Shown here: positions 31,616 through 40,440 of the stretch, piece by piece
Layout: the number at the start of each line of letters is the position of its first letter
Position numbering within the stretch: position 1 is the first letter of the stretch
Source: an uncultured Bacilli bacterium
Lineage (GTDB): Bacteria; Bacillota_I; Bacilli_A; RF39; UBA660
DNA: 41,159 nucleotides
Assembly: GCA_944332025.1 (NCBI GenBank)
Contig: CALVJB010000001.1
Span: 85,629 to 126,787, forward strand
Reading direction: 5' to 3'
Translations under genes and position numbers: made by a program
Notes under the pieces: model-generated
The model's input: the letters and a program-made list of their open reading frames with translations, nothing else
What the model was told of the DNA's origin: nothing
The model's database searches: none

Positions 31616-32411
31616 TACGAACCTCCATATGTGTTTGTGGCATTTTAATACCTGCTTTAGTTAAGGCATCTTGTAAATCTTTTCTCATCTTTCTTTGAAT
31701 ATCAAAGTCTTTACCTGTTTTAGTTTTAACTGCCAATTTATATGTTACAGAATTTTGATCTACCATTTCAACTCCCCAAAGCTCAGTATTACCTTTAAGA
31801 AAGTCATAAGTTTTATCAATTGTTTCCATAGTCTTTCTAATAATCTTTTCAACTTTATCTAAATCATTATCAGAATCTACAGAGATGGTAACTTCTGCTA
31901 GTGATGGATTTAAACTATAGTTAGTAACTTCTGTTATCATGTGATTAGAAATAATTTGAACAGCACCTTTATAATCTCTTATTCTTGTTGTTTTAAGTCC
32001 CATTTCTATAACATCTCCACGAAAGCCATTAATCATGACATTATCGCCAATTTCAAATTGGTCTTCCATAACTATAGAAATACCAGCGATAAAGTCTTTG
32101 GCTAAATCTTGAAAAGCAAGTGTTAGAACTGCTGCTACTATTCCTAATCCTGCTAAAATACTACTTACATTGATTCCAAAGCTATTTAGAATCAATAGAA
32201 TTGTTAAAAATATTATTATGTATTTTAAACAGTTATTTATAAGACTTAGTGTTGTGTTGACTCTTTTTTTATTTTTATTTTTTAAATATTTAGTATGTAG
32301 AGCTTTAATTAGAAAAAATGTAATTATTTTATATAATATATAGGCAAGACCGATATATATTACTGGTCTTACTATATATATAAATATCTCTGAAGCAAAA
32401 AAATCTTTCAA
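31605..32411 (-). CDS. mscS: Small-conductance mechanosensitive channel, MscS family
   Basis: A 268-residue channel protein with three N-terminal membrane helices. The pore helix is VSSILAGLGIVAAVLTLAFQ near 88, followed by KDFIAGISIVMEDQFEIGD, and the cytoplasmic beta and alpha/beta domains. It releases osmolytes on hypo-osmotic shock. Position after parB agrees with the Firmicute origin region. It is 14 bp downstream of parB with GGAGGTAATC as RBS. Confidence 0.92.
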   Translation of the reverse strand: MKDFFASEIFIYIVRPVIYIGLAYILYKIITFFLIKALHTKYLKNKNKKRVNTTLSLINNCLKYIIIFLTILLILNSFGINVSSILAGLGIVAAVLTLAFQDLAKDFIAGISIVMEDQFEIGDNVMINGFRGDVIEMGLKTTRIRDYKGAVQIISNHMITEVTNYSLNPSLAEVTISVDSDNDLDKVEKIIRKTMETIDKTYDFLKGNTELWGVEMVDQNSVTYKLAVKTKTGKDFDIQRKMRKDLQDALTKAGIKMPQTHMEVRNGK

Positions 32412-32425
32412 GGGGATTACCTCCT

Positions 32426-33313
32426 TTATTTATCTAAATGCATAATTTCTAATATTCTTGTTAAGTCATTAGCATTTGTAAAGTTTATTTCTAATTTATT
32501 GTTTCTTATTTTTACTTTTGTACCTAATTTTTCACATAAATCACTTTCTAAATATGAGTACTCATTATCTTTAGATTTTGGTTTATGAGGAGTTATTTCT
32601 TTTTTACGATGATATTCTTCTTTAGAATTAGTTAACTCTTCTAACCTTCTAACACTTAGATTTTCATTTATTGTTTTTTCTGCTAGACTTATCGCTTGTT
32701 CTTTATCTTCTAATTTACTTAAGACTCTAGCATGTCCCATACTTAATTCACCTTTTACTACTTCATCTTTTATTTCATTAGGTAAAGTTAATAAGCCTAA
32801 CATATTAGTAATATGACTTCTTGATTTACCTACTTTTTTAGCAAGTTCTTCTTGAGTTAAGTTTAGTCTAGTTTTTAAAGCATTATAGGCCTCTGCTTCT
32901 TCCATAGCACTTAAGTTTTCTCTTTGTAAGTTCTCAAGAAGAGCGATTTCCATCATTTCTTCATCTGTGAAATCTTTAATGATGGCAGGTATTGTAGTTA
33001 AGCCTGCTAGTCTTGAGGCTTTAACACGACGTTCTCCTGCTATTATTTCATAACCTTTAATACTTTTTTTAGCAATTATTGGTTGAAAAACACCATGTTC
33101 TTTAATAGAAGAAGCTAGTTCATTTAAGCTTTCTTCATCAAAGTTTTTACGAGGTTGATATGGGTTACTTCTTAATTCATCTAGATTTAGATTTACTATT
33201 TGGTCTTTTGGTGTATTATTAATTATCTTTTCTTCTACATCAGAAATGTTTAATTGTTCACTATTGAATAATTCCTCAAGACCTTTTCCTAAAGCACGCC
33301 TTTTATTTTCCAT
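32426..33313 (-). CDS. parB: Chromosome-partitioning protein ParB (Spo0J)
   Basis: A 295-residue CTP-dependent DNA clamp that loads at parS. It shows RRALGKGLEELF at the start, the parS-gate box PYQPRKNFDEESLNELASSI, GERRVKASRLAGL (CTP-binding GERR), ENLQRENLSAMEEAEAY, and the HTH KKVGKSRSHITNMLGLL. The C-terminal dimer domain is near 230-295. The start is ATG 33311-33313 behind AAAGGAAGTGAT. It overlaps parA by 11 bp. Confidence 0.95.
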   Translation of the reverse strand: MENKRRALGKGLEELFNSEQLNISDVEEKIINNTPKDQIVNLNLDELRSNPYQPRKNFDEESLNELASSIKEHGVFQPIIAKKSIKGYEIIAGERRVKASRLAGLTTIPAIIKDFTDEEMMEIALLENLQRENLSAMEEAEAYNALKTRLNLTQEELAKKVGKSRSHITNMLGLLTLPNEIKDEVVKGELSMGHARVLSKLEDKEQAISLAEKTINENLSVRRLEELTNSKEEYHRKKEITPHKPKSKDNEYSYLESDLCEKLGTKVKIRNNKLEINFTNANDLTRILEIMHLDK

Positions 33314-34091
33314 TTCTATCAATCACTTCCTTTGCTAAGTTTAGATAAGCTTCTGAGCCTTTACTTTTAGGATCATATACTATTATAGGTTCTCCATGAG
33401 AAGGAGCTTCTGTTAATCTAATTAATCTTGGTATAATAGTATTATATACTTTTTCTTTGAAAAATTTTCTAATATCATCTACAACTTCAAAACCAAGGTT
33501 TGTTCTTGAATCTAGCATTGTAAGTAGAACTCCTTCTATATCTAGATTAGGATTTAATTGTTTTTGAGCAAGTCTTATTGTGTTTAATAGTTGCATTATT
33601 CCTTCTAGAGCAAAGAACTCACACTGTACTGGAATAATAACTGAATCACTTGCTGTTAAGGCATTAGTTGTAATTAATCCTAATGATGGAGGGCAATCAA
33701 TTATTATAAAATCAAAGTTTTCATCTTCTAGTTCTTTTAAATGATATTTAAGTTGTGCTCCTTTTGCAAAACCAGGTTCACTCTGACTTTTTTCTAATAG
33801 TTCAATATCAAGTCCTGCTAAGTTTATTGTTGCAGGTAGTACATATAATTTTTTATATTTAGTTTTAATCATGGCATCTTTGGTACTACATTTATTTGTT
33901 AGAACATCATATACACTTAAATCAATATCTCCTTTATTTATACCTACTCCTGTTGTGGTATTACCTTGAGGGTCTAAGTCTATTAATAATACTTTTTTAC
34001 CAAGGAATGCTAATGAGGCAGAAAGGTTAATACTTGTTGTTGTCTTTCCTACTCCACCTTTTTGATTAACTAAAGAAATTACCTTTGCCAT
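33303..34091 (-). CDS. parA: ParA-family partition ATPase (Soj)
   Basis: A 262-residue deviant Walker ATPase: VNQKGGVGKTTTSINLSA near 8 with the signature Lys, DLDPQGNTTTG near 38, and FIIIDCPPSLGLIT near 118. With ParB it segregates origins and, in B. subtilis, controls DnaA. It follows the noc terminator and has a candidate promoter TTTTCA-17-TACAAT in the gap. It leads parA-parB-mscS-yyzM-abgT. Confidence 0.96.
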   Translation of the reverse strand: MAKVISLVNQKGGVGKTTTSINLSASLAFLGKKVLLIDLDPQGNTTTGVGINKGDIDLSVYDVLTNKCSTKDAMIKTKYKKLYVLPATINLAGLDIELLEKSQSEPGFAKGAQLKYHLKELEDENFDFIIIDCPPSLGLITTNALTASDSVIIPVQCEFFALEGIMQLLNTIRLAQKQLNPNLDIEGVLLTMLDSRTNLGFEVVDDIRKFFKEKVYNTIIPRLIRLTEAPSHGEPIIVYDPKSKGSEAYLNLAKEVIDRNGK

Positions 34092-34163
34092 TTTATCACT
34101 CTCTTCTTCTATTTGTCTAATTTATTGTATCAAAAATATGTTATTATGAAAAGAATTTTATCT

Positions 34164-34189
34164 AAAAAAGTAGATTTAACTCTACTTTT
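34164..34189 (-). terminator. Terminator of noc
   Basis: On the minus strand AAAAGTAGA/TCTACTTTT, 9 bp with a 6-base loop, followed by TT. It overlaps the noc stop and separates it from parA. Confidence 0.75.
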
Positions 34190-35636
34190 ATCCTTCATTA
34201 TTTTCTTTTGAAATTTTTATAGTTATCTGATAGTTATTAACAAGGTCCATTTCTTCACTATCTACTTTAAAGCCAGAGTCTTCTATTTTCTTAAGAGTTT
34301 CTCTTACTAGATTTATAGATTCATTTAAGGTATATTTAGGTTTCAATGCTGCTTGTTGTTCTTCATTGACTTTTACATTATCACTAAAAATAGGATTATT
34401 AGCAAATGGATTATTAAATGTATCTATACTTGGAATATTTTGTTCTTGATGGCTATTTTCTTTAGTAGTGACCCCTGCTAGTAAATTGTCCATAGATGTA
34501 CTTGTAGAATCTTTTATATCTTTTGTTTCTCCTCCTAAATTAAATGGATTATCATTGACGAAAGGAGCATTAGTTGGGGTTGGAGTTTCAAACATTGATA
34601 TATTTGGTTCTTGTTTAGGTTGTTCATTTTTTGTTTCTTCTTCAAGCGGTGTAAAGAATTTGAAATCTTTTGCTGGTTCTTTTGTTTCTTCTTTAGCTTG
34701 TGGTAAATTAAATAAATTATTTGATGGGTTAGAGATATTATTATCATCTATAGATGGTGAATTAAAGTTAATATCTTTTGCATTATCTTTTATAGCATTA
34801 ATATCTATAGATTTATTAGCAGTCGTTTCTAAATTATCATTTATATTAGGAATATCATAATCAATAAATTTTGGTGGTGTTGAGTAATCAATTCCTATGC
34901 TCCTATTAAAATCGTCTTGGACAGGAGATGATGAACTCTGTTGATTTGGAATATTTAAAGAGTTTGTATTTGATATAGTTGCACTAACTGGAGTTGGGTT
35001 TAGTAAACTGTCGATATCACTTTTGGTTAATTCTTCTTTAGGATTTATTTTTTCCTCTAATTCTCTTACTGTTAGTTTGTTATCTATAACTTCTTTTAAT
35101 AGTTGTTTTTGAGTCTCAGAATCTTTGGCATTTAATAAGGTTCTAGCATGACGTTCTGAGATTTGATCTTTTAACAAAGCATCTTGGACTTCATCAGTTA
35201 AAGATAGAAGACGTAGTTTATTGGCAACGGCACTTTGGCTTTTTCCCATAGTTTTAGCAAGTTCTTCTTGAGTCATTTGATCTAGTTCAAGAATTTTTTG
35301 ATAAGTTTTTGCTTCTTCAATTGGGTTTAAATTCTTGCGCTGTAAGTTTTCAAGGAGAGCGACTTTACTACTTTCTTTATCATCTAAATTACGAATAATT
35401 GCAGGTATTGTAGTAAGACCTGCCATAGCAGATGCTTTATAACGACGTTCTCCTGCAATTATTTCGTATTTATTACCAATATTACGTACAATAATAGGTT
35501 GAATTACCCCATGTTCTTTGATAGATACTGCTAACTCTTTTAAAGCTTTCTCATCAAATACTTGTCTTGGTTGAAATCTATTTGGAATTATATCATCTAA
35601 ATGTAGATATACTACTTGATTTTCTTGTGTTTCCAT
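34188..35636 (-). CDS. noc: Noc-like ParB paralogue with a long disordered insertion
   Basis: A 482-residue protein against about 280 in B. subtilis Noc. Residues 1-205 are a ParB core: IIPNRFQPRQVFDEKAL, AGERRYKASAMAGL, ENLQRKNLNPIEEA, and the HTH MGKSQSAVANKLRLLSL. Residues about 215-425 are low-complexity, rich in Asn, Pro, Ser, Thr and acidic residues, with repeated NPF and NLF motifs. The last 50 residues (LVRETLKKIEDSGFKVDSEE) match the Noc C-terminal dimer domain. The N-terminal amphipathic helix that attaches Noc to the membrane is missing. It lies between rsmG and parA, the Noc position. The start is ATG 35634-35636 with GAGGG upstream, and the gap to rsmG has a TGATATAAT extended -10. 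Confidence 0.88.
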   Translation of the reverse strand: METQENQVVYLHLDDIIPNRFQPRQVFDEKALKELAVSIKEHGVIQPIIVRNIGNKYEIIAGERRYKASAMAGLTTIPAIIRNLDDKESSKVALLENLQRKNLNPIEEAKTYQKILELDQMTQEELAKTMGKSQSAVANKLRLLSLTDEVQDALLKDQISERHARTLLNAKDSETQKQLLKEVIDNKLTVRELEEKINPKEELTKSDIDSLLNPTPVSATISNTNSLNIPNQQSSSSPVQDDFNRSIGIDYSTPPKFIDYDIPNINDNLETTANKSIDINAIKDNAKDINFNSPSIDDNNISNPSNNLFNLPQAKEETKEPAKDFKFFTPLEEETKNEQPKQEPNISMFETPTPTNAPFVNDNPFNLGGETKDIKDSTSTSMDNLLAGVTTKENSHQEQNIPSIDTFNNPFANNPIFSDNVKVNEEQQAALKPKYTLNESINLVRETLKKIEDSGFKVDSEEMDLVNNYQITIKISKENNEG

Positions 35637-35706
35637 ATACATACCCTCTATTCTATTCTTTTTATTTTTTTACTAATCTCATTATATCATTAATTGTACT
35701 AGTTTA

Positions 35707-36354
35707 CTAGGCTTTATTTTTAATTTCTAAAATTGTTCTAATATCTTCTTTATTTGGTAAAGTAAATTTTTCTTTATTGTTAACATACCAGTTATGTTTT
35801 TTCATAATATCTTTAGATAGTTCTAGTTCATCTTCAACATTACCTTTCATAGCAAGAAAACTACCATTTTTATTTACTAAAGGCATAGTCCATAGGAGTA
35901 ATTTAGGTAAAGCACTTACGGCTCTTGCTGTTACGATATCAAATTTTTTACCATCACTAATTAAGTCTTCTGCACGATTGTGATAGGCTTTTATACCAGT
36001 TAATTGTAATTTATCTATTAGATTGTTAAGATATTTTACTCTTTTTAAAAGAGAATCTACTAAAGTTATTTCTAAATTAGGATAGAATATTTTTAAGACA
36101 AGACCTGGAAAACCTGCTCCTGTTCCAATGTCACAAAGAGTATTAACTTTGGATAAATCATATACTTTGGCTAGAGTTAGACTATCATAGAAATGTTTTA
36201 GGTAAACATCTTCTTTTTCTGTTATTCTTGTTAGATTCATTGTTTTATTAGTTTCTACTAAAGTATTATAAATAATATCTAGTTGTTCTAGCTTTTCTTC
36301 TGTTACATTTAATCCTAAAGCTTCTACTTCTTTTATAAATTCTTCAATAGTCAT
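35707..36354 (-). CDS. rsmG: 16S rRNA (guanine527-N7)-methyltransferase RsmG
   Basis: A 215-residue SAM-dependent methyltransferase. Motifs are NLTRITEKEDVYLKHFYDSL near 40, CDIGTGAGFPGLVLKI (SAM site) near 73, and VTARAVSALPKLL near 140. It methylates G527 of 16S rRNA; loss gives low-level streptomycin resistance in other bacteria. It starts one base from the mnmG stop with AAAAGGGGAATATA as RBS, in the standard gidA-gidB pair. Confidence 0.95.
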   Translation of the reverse strand: MTIEEFIKEVEALGLNVTEEKLEQLDIIYNTLVETNKTMNLTRITEKEDVYLKHFYDSLTLAKVYDLSKVNTLCDIGTGAGFPGLVLKIFYPNLEITLVDSLLKRVKYLNNLIDKLQLTGIKAYHNRAEDLISDGKKFDIVTARAVSALPKLLLWTMPLVNKNGSFLAMKGNVEDELELSKDIMKKHNWYVNNKEKFTLPNKEDIRTILEIKNKA

Positions 36355-38211
36355 TTATATTCCCCTTTTCTTTAAATATACAGAAATAATTGCGATATCT
36401 GCAGGATTAACGCCACTAATTCTGCTTGCTTGTCCTAATGTTAGAGGCCTAATATTTTCTAGTTTTTCTTTCGCTTCACTAGCAATATTAGGAATATCTT
36501 GATAGTTAATATCTTCTGGTATTACTTTATCTTCTAGTTCTAACATTTTTTTAGCTTCTTCCATAGATTTTTTAATATAACCTTCATATTTTACATTTAT
36601 CTCTACTTCTTTTAATACTTCTTTAGAATAATTTAATTCTTTAAAATTAGTTAAATCTTCAATAGATAGTTCAGGTCTTTTTAATAAATCATATAGTGTA
36701 ATACTATCTTTTAGAGGAGATGTATTTAATTTTATTAAGATATCGTTTATTTCACTCTTAGGTGTAATTTTTGTTTCTTTTAAAGTATTAGTTAATTCTT
36801 CTATATCTTTTTTCTTTTGTAAGAAATTATTATAAATATCATCTTTTATTAGTCCTATTTTATGACCATACTCTCTTAATCTTAAATCAGCATTATCATC
36901 TCTTAATAGAAGACGATATTCGGCACGTGATGTTAAAAGGCGATATGGGTCTTTTACTCCTTTTGTTACTAAGTCATCTATTAAAACACCAATGTAAGAT
37001 TCATTTCTTTTTAAGATTAATGGCTCTTTACTTTCTAGTTTTAGAGAAGCATTTATTCCAGCGATTAGTCCCTGCCCTGCTGCTTCTTCATAACCACTTG
37101 TTCCATTTATTTGTCCTGCAGTATAAAGATTTTCAATTAATTTAGTCTCAAGAGTTGGTTTAATTTGCCTTGAGTCAATGGCATCATACTCTATAGCATA
37201 AGCATATTTTAGTATCTTAGCATTTTCTAAACCAGATAGACTATGAACCATTTGTTCTTGGACATAATGAGGCATACTTGTTGAAAAGCCTTGTAAATAT
37301 AGGTCATCATAATAAATACTTTCTGGCTCTAAGAATAATTGATGACGTTCTTTATCACTAAATCTTACTACTTTATCTTCAATAGATGGACAGTATCTTG
37401 GTCCTACTCCTTCAACATAGCCCCCATACATACTAGATTCGTTTAGATGTTCTTTGATAATTTTATGAGTTAAATCGTTAGTATAAATTAGATAACATGG
37501 TAATTGGTATTTATAAGCAAGAGCGGTAGTGTTATCATATGAGAATGTTATATCTTCACTACTTCCTAATTCTTCTTGCATTTTAGAAAAATCGACACTA
37601 CTCTTTTCAATACGTGGAGGAGTTCCTGTTTTTAATCTTAAGATATTAAATCCTAAATCTTTTAAGAAAGGACTTAAGTAATTACTAGCTTTCTCACCAT
37701 GAGGACCACCTTCTGTTTTTTGGTCTCCTACTAATATTGTTCCTTTTAAATAGGTTCCTGTTGTTAAAATAACAGCTTTAGAACTTATTTCCTCGCCACT
37801 TTCTAATATTACTCCACTAGCTTTGTTATCTTTTATAATAAGTTCTTTTACTAATCCTTCTTTAATATCTAAGTTATCTTGACTATTTAGAGTCTTTAAC
37901 ATTTCTTCTTTATAGATAACTTTATCTGCTTGAGCACGTAAGGCTCTAACAGCAGGTCCTTTTTTAGTATTTAACATTTTCATTTGTAAAGAACTCTTAT
38001 CAGTATTTTTAGCCATTTCACCACCTAAGGCATCTATTTCTCTTACGACTATTCCTTTAGCAGGTCCTCCTATGGAAGGATTACATGGCATATCGGCAAT
38101 ATTATTAGTATTACCAGTTACTAAAAGTGTCTTGTGGTTAAGTCTCGCACTGGCAAGACATGCTTCTATGCCGGCATGACCTCCTCCTACAACAATTACT
38201 TCATAATTCAT
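36355..38211 (-). CDS. mnmG: tRNA uridine 5-carboxymethylaminomethyl modification enzyme MnmG (GidA)
   Basis: A 618-residue FAD protein. The dinucleotide fold VVGGGHAGIEACLAS is near 7. Other motifs are DMPCNPSIGGPAKGIVVREI, LKTGTPPRI near 195, CPSIEDKVVRF, and the helical C-terminal domain ending IRPLTLGQASRISGVNPADI. With MnmE it modifies U34 of certain tRNAs. It is encoded between mnmE and rsmG, and all three probably share a promoter upstream of the unknown gene at 39582-40313. Confidence 0.96.
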   Translation of the reverse strand: MNYEVIVVGGGHAGIEACLASARLNHKTLLVTGNTNNIADMPCNPSIGGPAKGIVVREIDALGGEMAKNTDKSSLQMKMLNTKKGPAVRALRAQADKVIYKEEMLKTLNSQDNLDIKEGLVKELIIKDNKASGVILESGEEISSKAVILTTGTYLKGTILVGDQKTEGGPHGEKASNYLSPFLKDLGFNILRLKTGTPPRIEKSSVDFSKMQEELGSSEDITFSYDNTTALAYKYQLPCYLIYTNDLTHKIIKEHLNESSMYGGYVEGVGPRYCPSIEDKVVRFSDKERHQLFLEPESIYYDDLYLQGFSTSMPHYVQEQMVHSLSGLENAKILKYAYAIEYDAIDSRQIKPTLETKLIENLYTAGQINGTSGYEEAAGQGLIAGINASLKLESKEPLILKRNESYIGVLIDDLVTKGVKDPYRLLTSRAEYRLLLRDDNADLRLREYGHKIGLIKDDIYNNFLQKKKDIEELTNTLKETKITPKSEINDILIKLNTSPLKDSITLYDLLKRPELSIEDLTNFKELNYSKEVLKEVEINVKYEGYIKKSMEEAKKMLELEDKVIPEDINYQDIPNIASEAKEKLENIRPLTLGQASRISGVNPADIAIISVYLKKRGI

Positions 38212-38233
38212 CTAATATCACGTCTTTCTTTTT

Positions 38234-39589
38234 CTATTTTCCTACACAGAAGTTTGCAAATAACTCATCTAATAGTTCATCACTATAACTTTCACCAGTG
38301 ATTGAACCTAAAATATCAAATACTTCTTTTAAGTCTATTTCTATTATATCAACAGGTGCATCAGATTCTAAACTAACTTTAGCATCTCCTAAACTCTTAA
38401 GAGCCTTCTTAGCTAGTGTTAATTGTCTTTCATTAGCAAGATAAGTGTAATCATCTTCTTTTATTTCTGATAGCTTAAACATACTCTTTATTTCTTCTTT
38501 TAATGGTTCTATTCCATCTAGGCTATTAGTATTAGTACTTACAATATGTTTAAAGTCTAACTTATCTGTATCAATTTTCTTAGGTAAATCATTCTTATTT
38601 AAAACTATAATTGGATTTTTATCTTTTACTTTATCTAAGATGAACTTATCATTATCATTTAACTCTTCACTAGAGTTTAGTACTACTATAATAAGGTTAG
38701 CATTATCAATTAAAGATAAACTCTTCTCTACTCCTATTTTTTCTGCTAAGTTATCGGTATCTCTTATACCTGCTGTATCTATTAAAGATAATTCTATACC
38801 ATCAAAGATAATACTTCCTTCTACAATATCTCTTGTTGTTCCTTCAATATCAGTAACAATAGCTTTATCTTCTTTTAGAAATCTATTTAATATACTACTC
38901 TTTCCTACATTAGGTCTACCTATAATAATAGTCTTAATACCATTTTTAATAATTTGTCGTTCTTCTGACTTTTTTACTAAGTTTTCTAAATCTTTTTCAA
39001 GGTCATTTATTACTTCTTTTAACTCTTTCTTAGTAACTTCTTCTATATCATAGTACTCAGGATAGTCTATATTTACTTCAATGTTTGCAATAACATGTTT
39101 TAATTTATCTCTAAAACTATTGATATATTTTTTTAGCGAACCTTCTAGTGATGATAGTGCTAACTTTCTACTATTATCAGTCTTACTATCTATTAAATCC
39201 ATTACTGATTCAGCTTGGGTTAAATCTATTCTACCATTAAGAAAGGCTCTTTTAGTAAACTCTCCTCTTTCTGCTTTCCTTGCTCCTTTTTCTATTAAAA
39301 GTTCAAAGATACTAAGAGTTGTAGCGATTCCTCCATGACAATTTATTTCAACAACATCTTCTCTTGTAAAGGTTTTAGGAGACCTCATAACTGTTACTAA
39401 TACTTCATCTATATCTTCTTTTCCATTATTAATAAAACCATAGTTGATAGTATGAGATTCTACTTTAGTTAAATCTTTTCCTCTAAAGACTTTATTTACT
39501 AAAGATATAGCATTTTTACCACTTACTCTTACGATGGATATAGCTCCTACTCCTAATTTTGTTGAAATCGCTACTATTGTATCAGACAT
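38234..39589 (-). CDS. mnmE: tRNA modification GTPase MnmE (TrmE)
   Basis: A 451-residue GTPase. The N-terminal folate-binding domain covers about 1-115. The helical domain surrounds a G domain at about 215-375, with IIGRPNVGKSSILNRF, DIEGTTRDIVEG, DTAGIRDTD and NKNDLPK. It ends FANFCVGK, the family C-x-G-K tail with the catalytic Cys. It pairs with MnmG. The start overlaps the upstream unknown gene by 8 bp. Confidence 0.96.
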   Translation of the reverse strand: MSDTIVAISTKLGVGAISIVRVSGKNAISLVNKVFRGKDLTKVESHTINYGFINNGKEDIDEVLVTVMRSPKTFTREDVVEINCHGGIATTLSIFELLIEKGARKAERGEFTKRAFLNGRIDLTQAESVMDLIDSKTDNSRKLALSSLEGSLKKYINSFRDKLKHVIANIEVNIDYPEYYDIEEVTKKELKEVINDLEKDLENLVKKSEERQIIKNGIKTIIIGRPNVGKSSILNRFLKEDKAIVTDIEGTTRDIVEGSIIFDGIELSLIDTAGIRDTDNLAEKIGVEKSLSLIDNANLIIVVLNSSEELNDNDKFILDKVKDKNPIIVLNKNDLPKKIDTDKLDFKHIVSTNTNSLDGIEPLKEEIKSMFKLSEIKEDDYTYLANERQLTLAKKALKSLGDAKVSLESDAPVDIIEIDLKEVFDILGSITGESYSDELLDELFANFCVGK

Positions 39590-40313
39590 TTTTCTTTGCT
39601 CCTATTCTTTTTACTTTAGCTTGTTCTTTAGATATGCCTAAAGCTTTATGAGCCTCATTTCCAAAGAAAGCTTCCTTTTCTCTTTCTGTTAAATTATCTT
39701 TTTCATATAGATATTCTAAATCTATAGATGGTAGTTCTCTTACATTCTTTATATCATAATTTTTAGGATTTTGATATACTTTAAAACTTAATATTTCATC
39801 TATTACTTTATCATCTTCATAATGAGTATTATCTTGTAAAGTTTTTCTTACAGCATCTATATATCTATTTAACTCTTCAATGGTAAGAATTAATGGCAAA
39901 CCTGCTCTTTCTTTTAAAGCCATTAAATGTTTTAAGACCTCCTTAGCTGAATAATAAATCTTATCATCTTTTACTTTATTATAAATAACTCCATCTATAG
40001 AAATTAAATTATCTAAATTTGTTAAATCTTCTTCATAATCTTTTAAAGCTTTTATACTTTCTATATATTGTTTTACTTCTACATAAGTATCTATTAAAGT
40101 ATCTATTTTGTCTTTAAGTTCTGCTTTTAAAGGGTCCTTATAGATATTATTTTGCTTTAAGTTCTCTCTTTTCTTTACTAAACTTATATAGTTTTGTACC
40201 TTTGGATAAATACGTAAATCACCTATATTTATTTTTATCCCATCTATTTCAGTAGTTAATTGTAACTTTAAAAATTCTAAATCATTTATTGTATCTGCAA
40301 CTATTTCTTGCAT
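39582..40313 (-). CDS. Hypothetical protein between jag and mnmE
   Basis: I do not recognise this 243-residue protein. It is soluble, strongly charged and mostly helical. There are possible coiled-coil stretches in the first half (for example YISLVKKRENLKQNN and KAELKDKIDTLIDTYVEVKQ), and a middle section IDGVIYNKVKDDKIYYSAKE. The C-terminus is basic (GISKEQAKVKRIGAKKNV). The start has AGGAAGGTGTTAT upstream and a strong promoter. It heads the operon with mnmE, mnmG and rsmG, overlapping mnmE by 8 bp. In B. subtilis nothing lies between jag and mnmE. It could be an RNA-related factor by context; that is speculation. Confidence 0.7.
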   Translation of the reverse strand: MQEIVADTINDLEFLKLQLTTEIDGIKINIGDLRIYPKVQNYISLVKKRENLKQNNIYKDPLKAELKDKIDTLIDTYVEVKQYIESIKALKDYEEDLTNLDNLISIDGVIYNKVKDDKIYYSAKEVLKHLMALKERAGLPLILTIEELNRYIDAVRKTLQDNTHYEDDKVIDEILSFKVYQNPKNYDIKNVRELPSIDLEYLYEKDNLTEREKEAFFGNEAHKALGISKEQAKVKRIGAKKNV

Positions 40314-40346
40314 ATAACACCTTCCTTTCCTTTTTTCAGTTTTATT

Positions 40347-40375
40347 ATTATATTGATATTTTGTGATACTGTAAA
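40347..40375 (-). promoter_or_regulatory. Promoter of the unknown gene-mnmE-mnmG-rsmG operon
   Basis: On the minus strand: -35 TTTACA (40375-40370), 17-bp spacer, -10 TATAAT (40352-40347). Confidence 0.75.
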
Positions 40376-40415
40376 GGTAAATAAGGAAAGTTTTATAAAT
40401 TAGTCACTTTTTTAC

Positions 40416-40440
40416 AAAAAAAGAACCTAGTCGCGAGGTT
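40416..40440 (-). terminator. Terminator of yidC-jag
   Basis: On the minus strand AACCT/AGGTT (arms 40436-40440 and 40424-40428) with a 7-base loop is followed by CTTTTTTT. Confidence 0.65.

Noticed and set aside
32426-34091. Search for parS (TGTTTCACGTGAAACA-like) near parA-parB and elsewhere
   Set aside because: No convincing 16-bp dyad was found by eye on either strand. A systematic pattern search would be needed before calling it absent.
34468-34860. Plus-strand open frame of 130 codons opposite the noc linker
   Set aside because: Low-complexity mirror of the Asn/Ser-rich linker, with no RBS or promoter.
38640-39053. Plus-strand open frame of 137 codons inside mnmE
   Set aside because: Antisense shadow of the mnmE G domain, with no RBS.
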